A stretch of DNA of 64,000 nt from Tribonema minus (taxonomy: Eukaryota; Sar; Xanthophyceae; Tribonematales; Tribonemataceae), in assembly GCA_017506865.1 (NCBI GenBank), contig JAFCMP010000357.1:927994-991993 (forward strand), read 5' to 3'. The stretch's first letter is position 1. Each line of letters opens with the position of its first letter. This document shows positions 24,968 to 36,559 of this stretch, piece after piece. Position numbers and translations under genes: made by a program. Below the pieces are notes generated by a model. It saw only the letters and a program-made list of their open reading frames with translations. It made no database searches and was not told the origin of the DNA.

Positions 24968-27900
24968 ATGAGGTTGAAAGCGTCGGCGAGGGCGTTGCAG
25001 CTCTGCTGCTGCATCTGTTGCTCGCTCGCATTCACTGATGTGCGCCTGTCCGTGGCCCTGGATGACTCCAGAGTGGAGGATCTTGTCATGGTATCAACCG
25101 AGGTAAGCGGACCATCTCGACACACAGTGTGTACTGTAGCAGCATCCTACTGTATCACATTTTCCACGAAATGATTAGCATGCAATTCTGTTCCACGTTG
25201 AGTGGCGCCGCGGATCTTTCTCTCGCTCGACAAGACCGTGTTCGGATTTATTTCCCAGCCTTCCAAGGGCACACGTTGCACTATAGGCAAGCGCTTCGCA
25301 GGACTTGCTGTCGTTATGTTACGATGGTCATTCAACAAGTACGCAGCAGAAGGCCGCGATCGTGATCGCAAGTAGGCCTTCTCCACGGTTGATGCTCTAC
25401 CTCAAGTTGGCAGTTACATCAGCTCTCTCTAGGGCTTTAGCTTTAGCCTGCGTGCGAAAGAGCCTAAATGATGCTGATATTTGTAGATGTCTTGAGCAAA
25501 CATATAGCAACACCACAATCCCCCATGCTGGATCAGAATATACACACGAGAAACCAACAATACTAGTACTGCGAATGATTGTGCACTTTGTTGAACAGTG
25601 CTTAGAAGTTACACACCTCCAGTGGCGTGGTTCAGCCACAAAGTGCTTGTAATCATCCTCCCGGGAGTCACACAACTGTGCATGGCACACCTGACATCAG
25701 TGCACTGCCCAACAAGCCTACAAACACCAACGCCTTCTCCGCACCACCGCAGGACCCTGTCGCGGCCGCCACCGCCTTCTGCATCAGGCACGCGCTCGAC
25801 ACGCGCCTCACGCAGCAGATCGCGCCCACGCTCGCGGACCTCGCCGCCGACCACCAGGCGCTCGTCACCGTGCGCGAAACCGTCCTCATCAACGACGGCG
25901 GCGAGCGGCACGAGGTGGCGCTGCGCGCGGGCATAGACGACGCCGACGACGTCGCGGCCGCCTTTGCAGAGGCGCACGCGCTCACGCCGGAGAGCGCGCT
26001 GGCGCTGGGCGACGCGCTGCACGCGCGCGCGGCGCTGATCGCGGAGCGCGTCGCTGCCGGCGCGGTCGCGAGCGTGGGCGTGGATGCGGGCGGCGGCGCG
26101 CCGCGCGTTGCGCGCTTCGTCGTCGGTGGGTGCGCGAGCGCGCGACGGTCGGGTGCTGCCGCCTGTGTGGCTGTATGTATGAGCAATTGGTGTCAGTCTT
26201 TGTATGCGGCTTGTTAGCTGTGTGTTTGTACGGCTATCAGTGGGTCTCATTGCTGGCACCTGCTTCGGGTTGGCAAGCGTCAGACGTGACGCCAGATGTG
26301 CTGTCATCAGGCTGATGATATTCTGTGTTGTGAGCATGCTGGCGGGCATAACGTATTCCTGATGCGGCTGCTTTGGTATCATTACCCAAGGCAGTGCGCT
26401 GCTATGCAACCGGAGGTGTGGCGTCAAATGACGCCTTGCAGTTGCATACACTGGTCACTGTGTTGGCGATGTGCTGCCTCCCACCTCGTCAAACTATACA
26501 CCATGATCGATTCCTCTCATTCTGTGACTTCCAGCTGCTGCTGACAAACAACCCGGTCATCATCACCTTCAGGCATGACAGTCCTGAGACCCCACTCACT
26601 GGCACCCCAGTCAGGCACCACTGCGCTCTGCCGCTAGCGCCCTCCGTCGCCACTCGACCGCTCAACACAGCACGCGCGCGCCATCACGCTCAGTGTCCGC
26701 ACTGCCTCCACACGCATGCATACAGGCGCACAGGACCCGGCGCACGCTGCCGCCGCATTCGCCGCGCGCCACGGCCTCTCCTCCGAGGACGCGGACCGGC
26801 TCGCTGCCAAGCTCACAGCGCTGGCGGAAGCTGCCGCGCCCGCGCCGCCGCTACTGCCGACGACGAAGGCTGCCGCGCTGCCCGTGGTCGTGGATGGCGT
26901 GCAGCGGCTCATTGTGGTCAGACGCAGCAGCGGCGGCGGCGACGGCGACGCCGCGGCGGCGGCGGCGGCGCGCAAGGTGCGCGCGTTCGCGGCGCGCCAC
27001 GGCCTGTCGCTCGCGCAGGAGGGCGCCGTCCTGCAGGCGCTGCGCCAAAAGCTGGGGGAGGAGGGGTGGGCGGACGCTGATGACGGCGTCGCGGCGGCAG
27101 CGGCAGCGGCTGGAGGGCTGCTGCCGCCGCTGGGCGCGGCGCGGCCGCCGCTGCCGATCGTCGCGGCGCGCCTGCGCGCGCACGCACGCTCGGCGGCGGA
27201 GGCGCTGCGCGCGTCCGACCCCGCTGCGAGGTGGGCGTACGTCGACCTGTACGCGAATGGCGAGCTGGCGCCGCTCGTGGTCGCGCCGGGGGAGGAGGGC
27301 GCCGCTGCTGAGCGCTGGTGCGCGGAGGTGGGCTGCGCCACGGCGGCGGACGCGGCGTTTGTGAGGGGCGCTGTGGCGCGCCGCGCGGCCGCGGTGTTTG
27401 GTGCGCCGCCCTCACAAGAAGACGCTCGTGACGAGCACAAGAGTGCAGCGGCAGCAGAGGAGGACTTTGCGGCGGCGGCGGCAGCAGCAGTGGCAGTGGC
27501 GGGAGGTGCGGAGGCAGTGCCAGCTGCGGCTGCTGCGGGACCGCAGGGAGCGGACGATGTGATGGGGGCAGCAGCACCTGCTGATGTGCCATCAGCTTTG
27601 CAAGTGTCCTCCGCTGCGGAGGCAGCAGGTGGCAATGACGCGGTGGCTGCTGCTGCGAGAGCGGCAGACGCGGAGGGCAAAGCGGTGGCGGCGGCGGCGG
27701 CAGCAGCAGCGACGGCAAAGGATGGTACAGCAGTGCAGGCAGCAGAACCGGGCTCTGTGAGTGTCAGTGATGTCGCCAGCAGCATCAATGAAGGCCACCA
27801 CGGCTTACCGGCAGCCCTCAGCGATCACAACAGTGACGGCATACAGACAATTGTTGCGGCAGACAGCGCCAGCGAGGGTGCAACAGGAGAACCAGGTGCG

Positions 27901-28734
27901 GAGCAGGAGGGCGACGATCAGCAGCATGCAGCGGACGCAGCAGTGCTCAGTCGCGCCCCCGCGCACCTCTCAAAGCAGCAGCAGCAGGCGCCGCTGCGCG
28001 CCTCAGTGGACGCGCACGCATCATCGCTCAGCAGGTTCATAGCTGAGCGCGACGACGTGCTCGGGAGGCTTGGCGACGCGGCGGGCGCCGCTGCCGCTGC
28101 GCCGCGCGCTGCTGCCACCGTCAGCGCGTCGTTGGTGCACGGCTGCGACAGCGGCGTGGATGGTGGCCATGCTGCAACCTCCGCGCACTGCGCTGCTGCC
28201 GGCGCTGCGCTGGGGCCCGTCGCTGCTGCCGCCAATGTGTCGCACGCGGCCGGCGGCGCGTCGCGGCAGGCTAGTGACCGCAAGAGCGACAATGTCGATC
28301 AGTTGCGCAGCAGCTTTGCAGCGGATGCTGCAGAACCACCGGCGGAGGTGCAAGCATCCGCATGGGAGGCAGCTGCGGTGCTGCGCGGCGGCAGCGGCAG
28401 CGGCAACGGTGGTGCTGCAGCGGCACCACACGCGTCCGATGACACGGCGATGGCGGCGGAACGCAGCGACGCCACAGTGCTCAGCAGATCCGCCGCTGCC
28501 GCAGACTCCCCAGCAGCGGCGCCGCAGCCTGCCGATGCAATACTGGCAGCGGCCGCTGTTGATGCGCCGCTGGACGGTGCTGCTCGTGCTCCGCTCAAGG
28601 CGGCGCAGCTGCCGCGCGGCGGGCCGTGGCGCGTCGCGGCGGCGGGTGTGGCCTCCGCAGCAGCGCTCGGCGCTGCGTGGCGGCTGTGGCACCCGCGCCG
28701 ACTGCAGCGCGCCGCGCGGCCTGCCAAGCTGTGA
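24968..28734 (+). CDS. Putative secretory/membrane protein with divergent tandem ~60-75-residue repeats
   Basis: Exons 24968-25102, 25753-26125 and 26726-28734 join in phase to give 838 residues. The first exon begins MRLKASARALQLCCCICCSL, which looks like a signal peptide. The repeats share the pattern 'VxxDG...LxVxxGxDPxxAAxAFxxRHxLxxxxxxxLxxxL': copies include DPVAAATAFCIRHAL, DDVAAAFAEAHAL, DPAHAAAAFAARHGL, RKVRAFAARHGL and a fifth, weaker copy with AAAERWCAEVG. The first repeat is split by an intron exactly before its DP. Then follow about 420 residues of Ala/Ser/Asp-rich low complexity and a hydrophobic segment near the C-terminus (about 803-824, VAAAGVASAAALGAAW) with a basic tail, so a single-pass type I topology is likely. 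Similar 'AFCxxHxL' repeats are, to my knowledge, common in protist proteins, but function is unknown. Confidence 0.75.
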
Positions 28735-31381
28735 CCGCTGGGACAGGGGATGGGGTGGGGCTGGGGGGCGCGCTGAGCGTTGATGGTGGGTTAGCGCCGC
28801 GGCTGCTGTCACTGCTACTCGCCACTACGCGTAGAGGCCGCGGCGCGTCACTTACACGCGCAACTCACCAACGGCGCTGTTGCGGCTGATGCATATGCTA
28901 ATGCCACACTGCTGCGTAGTACGGCGGGCGTGGCGCGTGTGCGCAGCGTTGCTGCGCGCACGGCGCCAAGGCCCATGCTGCCGCGCCACGGCGCTACACG
29001 CCGCAGCGTGGCTGTGCACGCACGCTGTGGTTGCAGGGAATTTCAGTGTGCCGCAGTGCTTCAGCGCTAAGCAGCGCGCCACTGCCACATACAGCGATCT
29101 TGGCGATGGGGCCCTGCTGCTGCTGCCGCTGCCGCTGCATTTGCCGTTGATGCTGACGACCTGAGAACGTGCTCATGGTAGCAGCAGTGGCTGCAGTAGC
29201 GGTGGAGGTTGTGGCGGCGGCAGCAGCAGCGGCGGCAGCAGCGACGGCAGCGGCGGCGGCGGCAGCGGCGGCAGCGGCGGCGGAGGGGCATCGCCGTGCA
29301 CGCAATGGCAGCACCTGCGCACCGCGTCGCCATCCCGTGCCGGTGTTGTGTTGGTGGGACAGGTGCCCTGTGCAGACGCGCGCTGCTCCGCCTATGCAGT
29401 TGTGTCCAATGCTTACGGCGTCGGTGGGGGGGGGGGCTGCTGCTGCTGCTGACGGCAGGACGGATATTGTAGTCGGACCGCCCACCCATTGTTTCACGTG
29501 AGAGAGGCTGGGTGCTGCAGGCGTGGGCTAGTGCGCTGGTGCAGCACTCTGTGAGCGTGAATGACTATTGTTGACGCAGCGTGCGCTGATGATCACAGAC
29601 ACATTGGGGCACACTGAGTGGACTGCTTTGAGGTTCAAGTACGCGAAGGCATCACATATCTGTTGAGTTCCGTAGTGGTGCAGTTGAATGGAAGGTGTTC
29701 CCTGCAGGGGCAGCGGCATCAAATGCCCCTCCGCCCTTGAGTGTGTCAATAAAAAAGTGAATCATTCTACAGTGCGTCTGACAGACTGCCAACAATGACA
29801 CGGCCCCCCACGTGCCTCAACCGGCGGTGTGCATGTTTACGGTTGCATGTACACTCTGTCCATTCATGCAGAAACGCTCAAATCATCCGCCAAGCTTGCG
29901 ACCAGAGTCCATACCTTATTGTCAAGAGCCTCAACGCTCATTGACGCTAACTCATATTCGCACATAAAACAGGTGACACGTGCGAGCTTGTTTTGATGGA
30001 GAAGGATGCTCTGCAAACATGTGTTGGAATCCTCCCTGCGTTGGAATCCTCCCTGTGTTGGAACCCTCCCTTTCACATTGCCAACTCCAGTAATTGGGAC
30101 TGAATGACGACAGAACAGATTGCCAAGTAGTGCGCTGTCCTCTGCCATGCTCATGAACGCACAACAGGCAGCAATGTGACTGAATGGAGGATATCATGCA
30201 GCTTCCAATCCTGCACGTGTATGCAGAATCTTGATTGCTTGGTATCATCGTACTTCGTGTATAATTCAAAGCGCATGTGTTTACATGCAGAATTTCTGGA
30301 GTCAAAAGGCCAGCAATGCTACATACCTTGATGAAATCCGCGAGCTTTCATGCCGGCCGCATGTCCGACCAGCATCAATCAGTCTTGTAGCGATGCATGT
30401 CGTTACAGTCGGGTCTGATTGAACACTGTGTGCCTGCAGGGCCACTGTTCAGATGAGGATGCACATGCCATCTTATCTGCCGTATATGACAGCCTAGCTG
30501 ACGAGCCACAGCAACAACATATGCTATTGTACACATTTGCTTGCACTGCTCAGACAACGGGGGCGGGCCATGTCAGACTGTGTGTTGCGAGCGCACTCGC
30601 CGCAGACATCGCAGTTGTCCGCGCCTGCCTGCAGGTAGCATGTGGTGGTGATGTTTGCTCTTGAAAGGACGCGTCGCACAGCACACCAGCGCAGAGCATA
30701 CGTCGCAGAGGCAGACGCAGAAGAGAGCCGGTCGGATGCTGCCATTGCGACGTCTGATCGCCATTATGATTTACAGCACCCAAGGTACTTGCAGGAAAAC
30801 AAACGCCTCTTAAAATAGCATTCGTCATTGCCAATCACGCCTGTGAGCTGTGACACTCGCACCTCACAGGTTATCATGCAACTTACATGGTGTACTGCGG
30901 AAACGACTCGCGCAACGCGCGCACTCAGCAGGAGCATGCTCTGAGCCATTACGTCAAATGACATCTGGTTGCTGTGCGCTAGCCAATGACCTCGGCTTTG
31001 ATGACTGCAGCGTACCGCACTGCCACGAGCACCGAAGCATGTGCGTGACCCGCATGTTGAGCCAGCACAGGCTGATCTACCGCACCGTAGCAACAGTACA
31101 TCTCAGAACACGTGCTGTGGCTGTTATCACTGGCAGCGGCTCGTGGGTACGCCATCTGTATGGCAGGCGCCGCGCGTGATGGCGGCGTGCGCCTCCGCTA
31201 CGCCTGCGCTGCCGCCGTGGTACCGTGCGCAGTACTGCCGTGACCGCTCTACATGGACTTATGTCCACAAAGAACGCTGCAATTACCATTATACCGCGCA
31301 TACTTCGAAGTACTACGCTAACACTTATTGCTGCTGCCGTACGCGCAGGCCTGGTTCGGCTGCACGCCATTGGTGCTGCCG
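28735..31381. other. Mostly non-coding interval with one exon-like segment
   Basis: Apart from the exon-like segment at 30440-30634, I see GCN-repeat low complexity (29165-29285, which opens Ala-run frames on both strands) and a three-unit 16-17-base repeat (ggaatcctccctg.gtt) around 30025-30071. Other frames look random. Confidence 0.5.
30440..30634 (+). CDS. Orphan exon of unknown gene
   Basis: A 195-base segment (65 codons) is open throughout. It is preceded by a good acceptor (gtgcctgcag) and followed by CAG|GTAGC, and is in phase 0 at both ends. It encodes GHCSDEDAHAILSAVYDSL and onward to AADIAVVRACLQ, an ordinary non-repetitive composition that contrasts with the flanking sequence. 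No partner exon is identified, and it could be a leftover of a decayed gene. No domain is recognised. Confidence 0.35.
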
Positions 31382-34078
31382 TTATCGCTCAGTGCTGCCA
31401 TTGACGCCCTCACCAGCGCCAGTTTGATCAACAGTGGTGCCGCTGCTGCCAACAGCGACGGCACCGCTAGCTACAGTGCTGCTGCTGCTGCTGCTGCTGC
31501 TGATGGTGCCGCTGCCGCTGGCGTCACCGCTACCACCGCTGCCGATGCCGGCAACACTGCTGCCGCCGTAACCCTTGCTGCCGCCGCCGCCGCTGCCGCC
31601 GCCGGCGCCGCCGCTGCCACCGCCGCCGCCGCCGCTGCTGCTGCCGCCGCCCTCGTCGCGCAAGCACCGCGCAGTGACGTCTGGCGCCGCGACCCATCTG
31701 CCCTGCAGCGGCGAGTCCACAAGCCACACGCCGCCGCCGCCGCCGCTGCCGCCAAATGCGTCAGTGCTCATGAACGGCCTCCACACCTGCGCCGCCGCCG
31801 CCGCCGCCGCCGCGCACGCAGCGCCGCCGCACGGGTGCGCCGCCTCAATGTACGCTGCCACGCCCGTGGCGGGGTCCAAGTCATCGTCTATAACCCAGTG
31901 GCCGCCTGCATGTGCCGTCCAGTAGAGTGCGTGGTGTTGCGGCACGTCCGTGTGCGGCTCCGCTGCCGCTGCCGTTGCTGCGTGCGCGTCTGATGCCTGG
32001 CGCGGCGGCGCGGCGGCGGCGGCGACGGCTGGAGATGCCTGCGCCCACCACGGCGCCGCGCTGCCGCCGCCGCCGCTGCCTCCGCCGGACGGCGGCTGCA
32101 GCGAGTACTCGCCGATCAGAGCTGGCGGCAGATCGCTGCCGGACAGGCGTATGACTGGGCAGACGGTGCTCAACGGTACTCCTTGCCACACGTCTAGCGC
32201 AGTTGCTGGGTCGCTGTTAAGCATGGCCGCCTCTGCTGTTACAGACGTGCTGCCGCGCGCCGCAGCTGCTGCCGCCACAGACACCGCTACTGCTGCTGCG
32301 GCGGCGGGAGCTACAAGCGGCGCAGGGGGCGCGCGGCGCGACGGCCTGAAGTCATCCGGCCGCGCAGCACTGCCGCCTGCGGGCACGATCTGTGCTGCCG
32401 CGGCGACCGTCCTCAGCATGGCGGCGTGCGCATCGCTGGGGACGCTGCCGTTGCCGCCGCCGCCGCCGCCATGCAGTGCGGCCTGCATTCCAGCTAGCTG
32501 CGCCAGGAACACCGGGTGCTGCTGCTGCTGCTGCTGGTGCTGCCGCCGCTGCTGCTCCCTGACAGAAGTGGCGTCCTCCGCCGCCCGCACCCCTGCGACG
32601 GTCACTGTGCGCTGCAGCGGCGGCGGGTGCGCGGCAACGCCGTGCGGCGAGTGCGCGCTCCGCGCATTGGGCGATGACGGCGGCGCTGCTACTGCGCCAC
32701 TGCCAGTCCAGACGGACGCCCCCGGTAAGTGAACCCACTCCGCCGCCTCTGCGCGTGCTGCATCCGCACTGCCGCCCCCCGCCCGCACCGACGCTCCCGC
32801 TGCGTGGACCCAGTCACCAGCGTCTGCAGCTGTGTGCACCTCATCTGCCCTAGCTGCCGCAGCCCCCGCTCCGGCCCCTCCCCCCTCCTGCAGATCCGCG
32901 CCGTCCGCCACTGCCGCTGCTGCGCGCTGCTGCCGCAGCGGAGGCGGCGGCGGCAGCACCAGCGTGGCGGCGCTGGCTGCGGCGGTCCGGGAAGCTGCCG
33001 CGGCGTCTGCGCGCGCCTGCAGCAGGTGCTGCCACTGCCGCCGCATCTCGCGCGACGTGAGCACGTCCTCGTCCGGCTCCTGCGGCGACGGCGGCGGCGC
33101 GGCGGAGAGGATGATCGTGCAGCGGCCGTCCTCCGCCGCACTGCCGCTGGTGCTGTTGGCGGCGGGCGGAGGGGTCGGGCCGCTCACACTTGAGCTCGAT
33201 GCACCTGCCAGGGCAGCAGCACCGCCACTGTCCAGCACCGCAAGCACGGCTGCAGCGTCCGGCGGCGGCGGCGGCGACTGCAGCGGCGCCAGGTGCGGTG
33301 CTGCAGGCGGCGGCGGCGGCGGAGGGGCAGCGGTCGCTGCAGCACCGCTGAGCCGTTGCAGTGCGAGCGCCCACTCGTGCGGTGCCGCAGGGGTCGCATC
33401 CAGCGTGCATGCCGCCAGTGTGACAGCGCCGACGAGCGCCAGCCGCAGCACCGTGTCAACGTTGATGAACCCCACGGCGGCACCGGCGGCGCCGCTGCTG
33501 CTGCGCTGCTGCCGTGCGGCGCCGCGCGACCAGTGTTCGTCCTGCAGCGCGGGTGCACGTCCGCGGCGCCAGCGACCGAGCTGCTGGGGATGGTCTCCAA
33601 CGCTCTCGCTATCAACGCTGCTGCGGACACTCGAGGCGCTACTGCTGCTACTGCGACTGCCGTCGCCTGCGCAGCTGCCCTGGCTGCTGCTGCTGCTGCC
33701 GCGCTCCGGCGTTCCGTCCGACACGCTCCTGGTGCTGCTCCGTCCTGCGCGTTGCGGCAGCTGATCCTGGCTGAGCCGTGCCTCCGCTGCCGCCGCATCG
33801 CCGCCGCTGCCGCTGCTGGCACCATCCGACCGCGCAGCTCTGCCGCTGCTGTCCTCCGCAAGAGCGCGCGAGAGCAGCGACAGGCGGCCCTGCGCGCTCC
33901 ACGACGGCGCCGCCGCCATGCGCTGCCGCAGGTGCAGCGGCGTCGCCGCGGCGGCATCAGCGCTCAGCCCGAGTGCGCTGGAAGACGGCGACGCCCACGT
34001 ACGATCGCATTCAGTTGAGGTTGGGCGGGGACGGCGGCGGCAGCGGCGCGCTGTCTCCGTCATCGGTGTTGCTGTCAT
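31382..34078 (-). CDS. Large low-complexity protein with one membrane segment and a WVIDDD-type C-terminal domain
   Basis: One uninterrupted frame of 898 residues runs from ATG 34078. An in-frame GTG lies 24 bases further up, but ATG is preferred. The N-terminal ~200 residues are Ser/Arg/Gln-rich and should be cytosolic. A hydrophobic segment follows (about 208-225, VLRLALVGAVTLAACTL). Then come long Pro, Ala and Gly runs with a duplicated WVHxxGASV motif. A more ordered region (about 635-800) reads CPVIRLSGSDLPPALIGEY, HHALYWTAHAGGHWVIDDD, and ends VWLVDSPLQGRW. The order 'G-x-Y ... YW ... W-x-I ... W' resembles small beta-type repeats I have seen in protist proteins with no assigned function. 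The C-terminus is Gly/Ser-rich. Type II membrane topology is an inference. No intron is needed. Confidence 0.6.
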   Translation of the reverse strand: MTATPMTETARRCRRRPRPTSTECDRTWASPSSSALGLSADAAAATPLHLRQRMAAAPSWSAQGRLSLLSRALAEDSSGRAARSDGASSGSGGDAAAAEARLSQDQLPQRAGRSSTRSVSDGTPERGSSSSSQGSCAGDGSRSSSSSASSVRSSVDSESVGDHPQQLGRWRRGRAPALQDEHWSRGAARQQRSSSGAAGAAVGFINVDTVLRLALVGAVTLAACTLDATPAAPHEWALALQRLSGAAATAAPPPPPPPAAPHLAPLQSPPPPPDAAAVLAVLDSGGAAALAGASSSSVSGPTPPPAANSTSGSAAEDGRCTIILSAAPPPSPQEPDEDVLTSREMRRQWQHLLQARADAAAASRTAAASAATLVLPPPPPLRQQRAAAAVADGADLQEGGGAGAGAAAARADEVHTAADAGDWVHAAGASVRAGGGSADAARAEAAEWVHLPGASVWTGSGAVAAPPSSPNARSAHSPHGVAAHPPPLQRTVTVAGVRAAEDATSVREQQRRQHQQQQQQHPVFLAQLAGMQAALHGGGGGGNGSVPSDAHAAMLRTVAAAAQIVPAGGSAARPDDFRPSRRAPPAPLVAPAAAAAVAVSVAAAAAARGSTSVTAEAAMLNSDPATALDVWQGVPLSTVCPVIRLSGSDLPPALIGEYSLQPPSGGGSGGGGSAAPWWAQASPAVAAAAAPPRQASDAHAATAAAAEPHTDVPQHHALYWTAHAGGHWVIDDDLDPATGVAAYIEAAHPCGGAACAAAAAAAAQVWRPFMSTDAFGGSGGGGGVWLVDSPLQGRWVAAPDVTARCLRDEGGGSSSGGGGGGSGGAGGGSGGGGSKGYGGSSVAGIGSGGSGDASGSGTISSSSSSSSTVASGAVAVGSSGTTVDQTGAGEGVNGSTER

Positions 34079-36559
34079 CGCGTCTGACGGGTGTTGAGGC
34101 ACAAGGGCAGACTTGGTGAGCGGTCAGCCGCCACAGTCGCCGCTCTAAAGAGTGGCAGAAGGGGTGTGAGGACGTAATGTTGGGTAAGGCTGACTCACAG
34201 CTCCGCTTGACTGTTGTGACTGCTGCATGAGTGGCAGCAGCAGCATCGGCTGTGGCAGCCAGCATCATCGTCAGCAGAGGTGTCGGGATGGGCGCTGCAC
34301 CGACGCTGGCTGCGCAAAGACCAGCTGGTAGAACTGATGAAGGCGCAGAGAGCTCCACAGCGCATGGGAGAGAGAACCTCAGCTGTGGCATGGACTTGTG
34401 CACGCAACACTGGACGACGGCCACTGCACAGGGCACTCAGCACCGTTGAACATTCATGTATAGACACTTGTGCCTCGTGCACTATGATTTTAACATGAAG
34501 CGCCTTTGTTTCTCGAAAGCATATACATCAGCGTCGACATGGTCACTTGCCTTGTCGAGCAATGTGTTCGCCCAGCTAATGGACCGGCGCCACCGAAAGT
34601 ATTGAAGTCCAGAGAAGGCTGAAAGCTAATCAGCGCTTTGTAGTGCAGCCACAACTGACAAAGGCGCACGTGGGGGACGTAGAGAAGTAGCGCTGACAAG
34701 GCTGCAAAACATAGGCAGCATACGGCGACCCCCACCTCTGTGTATCTTAGCCAGTCGTGTGTTTTGCGCTGTCAGCGCTCGCGCGCGCCTGTTTTTCAAC
34801 TGCCACTTTGAAGTTTAAATTTCCAAGTTGAAGTCATCGCGGTGCTTTCTTCCTGTTCCTGTTCAACAGGACCTGTTGTCTGTTCCTTGTCATTGAAAAA
34901 TTGGTTACAGCGATCCAATGCGATGGCGATGGCCATGGCCCCATATACGTGTGACTACGGTCATCATGACTGGAAAAAAAAAATGCCCATCACCACATCA
35001 GCAAAAGCTTGCGGTCATGACCCTGTGAATATTCGATTTTTGAGCATGACATGGAAAACTGACATCGAGACCTGGCTCGGCTGGTGGCTTCGCGCAGCTT
35101 GTTTCCAGCCTTCAAGTTCGGGCCAACGACCCTACATGCCGCATATATGCTTTTTTTTTGCTCAGGGCTGCTTAGAGCGTCTCCACCGGTGCCTTTCTTA
35201 TGCGGTTAGGCCAACGCTTGAAACTCAACAGTTGCTGTTGGGCGGCGTCGCCCCGCACCGGCAGGGGTGATGTCATACCTGCTCGACAATCTAGCCGTCC
35301 AAGATAGGAGGCGAGATTGGAGGCGACTATAGCTCGCATATGGAGGCGACTATAGCTCGCATATGCGGCAGTCGATGACGCATGGTTTTTGCAAATCACC
35401 GCCAGGCATTGCACACGAATACCACGCAACCTAGAGCTTGTGCGTACAGCTTATCATAGCCATGCATCATTCGATAGCAAAACAACAGCGTTATCGCAGC
35501 ACACATCGCGCGTGCGCATTGGCAGCTGCAGTAGCTAGCACCATGAGTGTGCTTGCACCTGTTTTCACGCGAGCAACGTGCATGCTTCAAGATTTTATGG
35601 TGCGTGCGCTGCACGCAACAAAGCAGCTGCACAGCGCACGCACAGCGCAAGCACAACGACGCCAGCTGGTGGTGGATTTTACGAAAGGGTTGCAGATGAG
35701 CCAGGCTTGATGCTGGTGTGGCGATACTCGGCTAGCAAGATTTTAGCTGGACACGTCAATTAATCGGCTAGCCTTTGACTGCCACGAGCCGCTGTTGGAC
35801 GGCCCACCGGTGGAGATGCTCTTATTGACCGCGCTCCACAATTATTTGTGCCGTGGGGAGAGCGCCGAGCGCCAGCGCTGGTGATGGCGGTCGTACCCGC
35901 AGGACCCTGCGCGACCGAGCGTTTCTAGTCGCGCATGTTATGCGGCAAGGTCGAGCTGCACGCCCTTCCGACTCTCCAACAGGCGTGTTGACCCATTCAA
36001 TACATCGTTGATCAAGTGTTTTACTTGTTTTTCCCACTTGCACCAGCGCAACTTTTGCTTCTTTTTCATGCGAACCGTCGTTGCAAGTGCTCTCAACGAA
36101 CTACTCTGTGCATGCAAATCTCGTCTGCCGCTGATGTTCGCGTCACCGTGCAAAGCTCGCCCTAGCTGCTGCATGTAACTCTGAAAAGGGCCGACGCTCG
36201 ACGCTCAGCTCACTCCGAAAAGCAGAGCTCATACACCGATAGAACGCTTTGGTGCAACTGCTTTGCCCGCCCAGCTGTCGTGCAGCCGCTGCAGCGCCAG
36301 CGCCAACCAGGCACACACAGGTACTGATGACTTGCAGGTTTTGTCGGAGGGTCACGGTCACCACCAGAGAGCTTCCCTTTACAGACCAAGCCTTTTTACA
36401 GATAACCCGCACCCTGATTGCCCTCGGTTGTAGTGAGCGAAGCCGCCGCAACCAGTCACTGTCGTGGGGACCCTCGGAGGTGCGGAGGGGTTGCATAGCT
36501 TTGGCTGCTCACACTCACACCTCACACTTCTTGGCTGCTCTCACTCGGCTCACGCCGCG
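34079..36559. promoter_or_regulatory. Divergent intergenic region, no supported gene
   Basis: This lies between the divergent 898-residue gene (-) and the Myb gene (+). It contains a direct repeat of ggaggcgactatagctcgcata (about 35318-35361), an A run near 34974 and a pseudo-palindromic stretch at 34809-34835 (ttgaagtttaaatttccaag). Promoters for both genes should be here but cannot be pinned down. Confidence 0.4.

Noticed and set aside
29165..29510. Poly-Ala frames on both strands
   Set aside because: These come from a GCN trinucleotide repeat; both strands and several frames are open, so coding is not supported.
26634..34119. Many long open frames on both strands in the GC-rich genes, for example minus-strand frames opposite 26.7-28.7 kb and plus-strand frames opposite 31.4-34.1 kb
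   Set aside because: They are Ala-, Arg-, Ser- and Pro-run shadows created by GCN/CGN repeats opposite real exons. They have no splice logic or domain signal.
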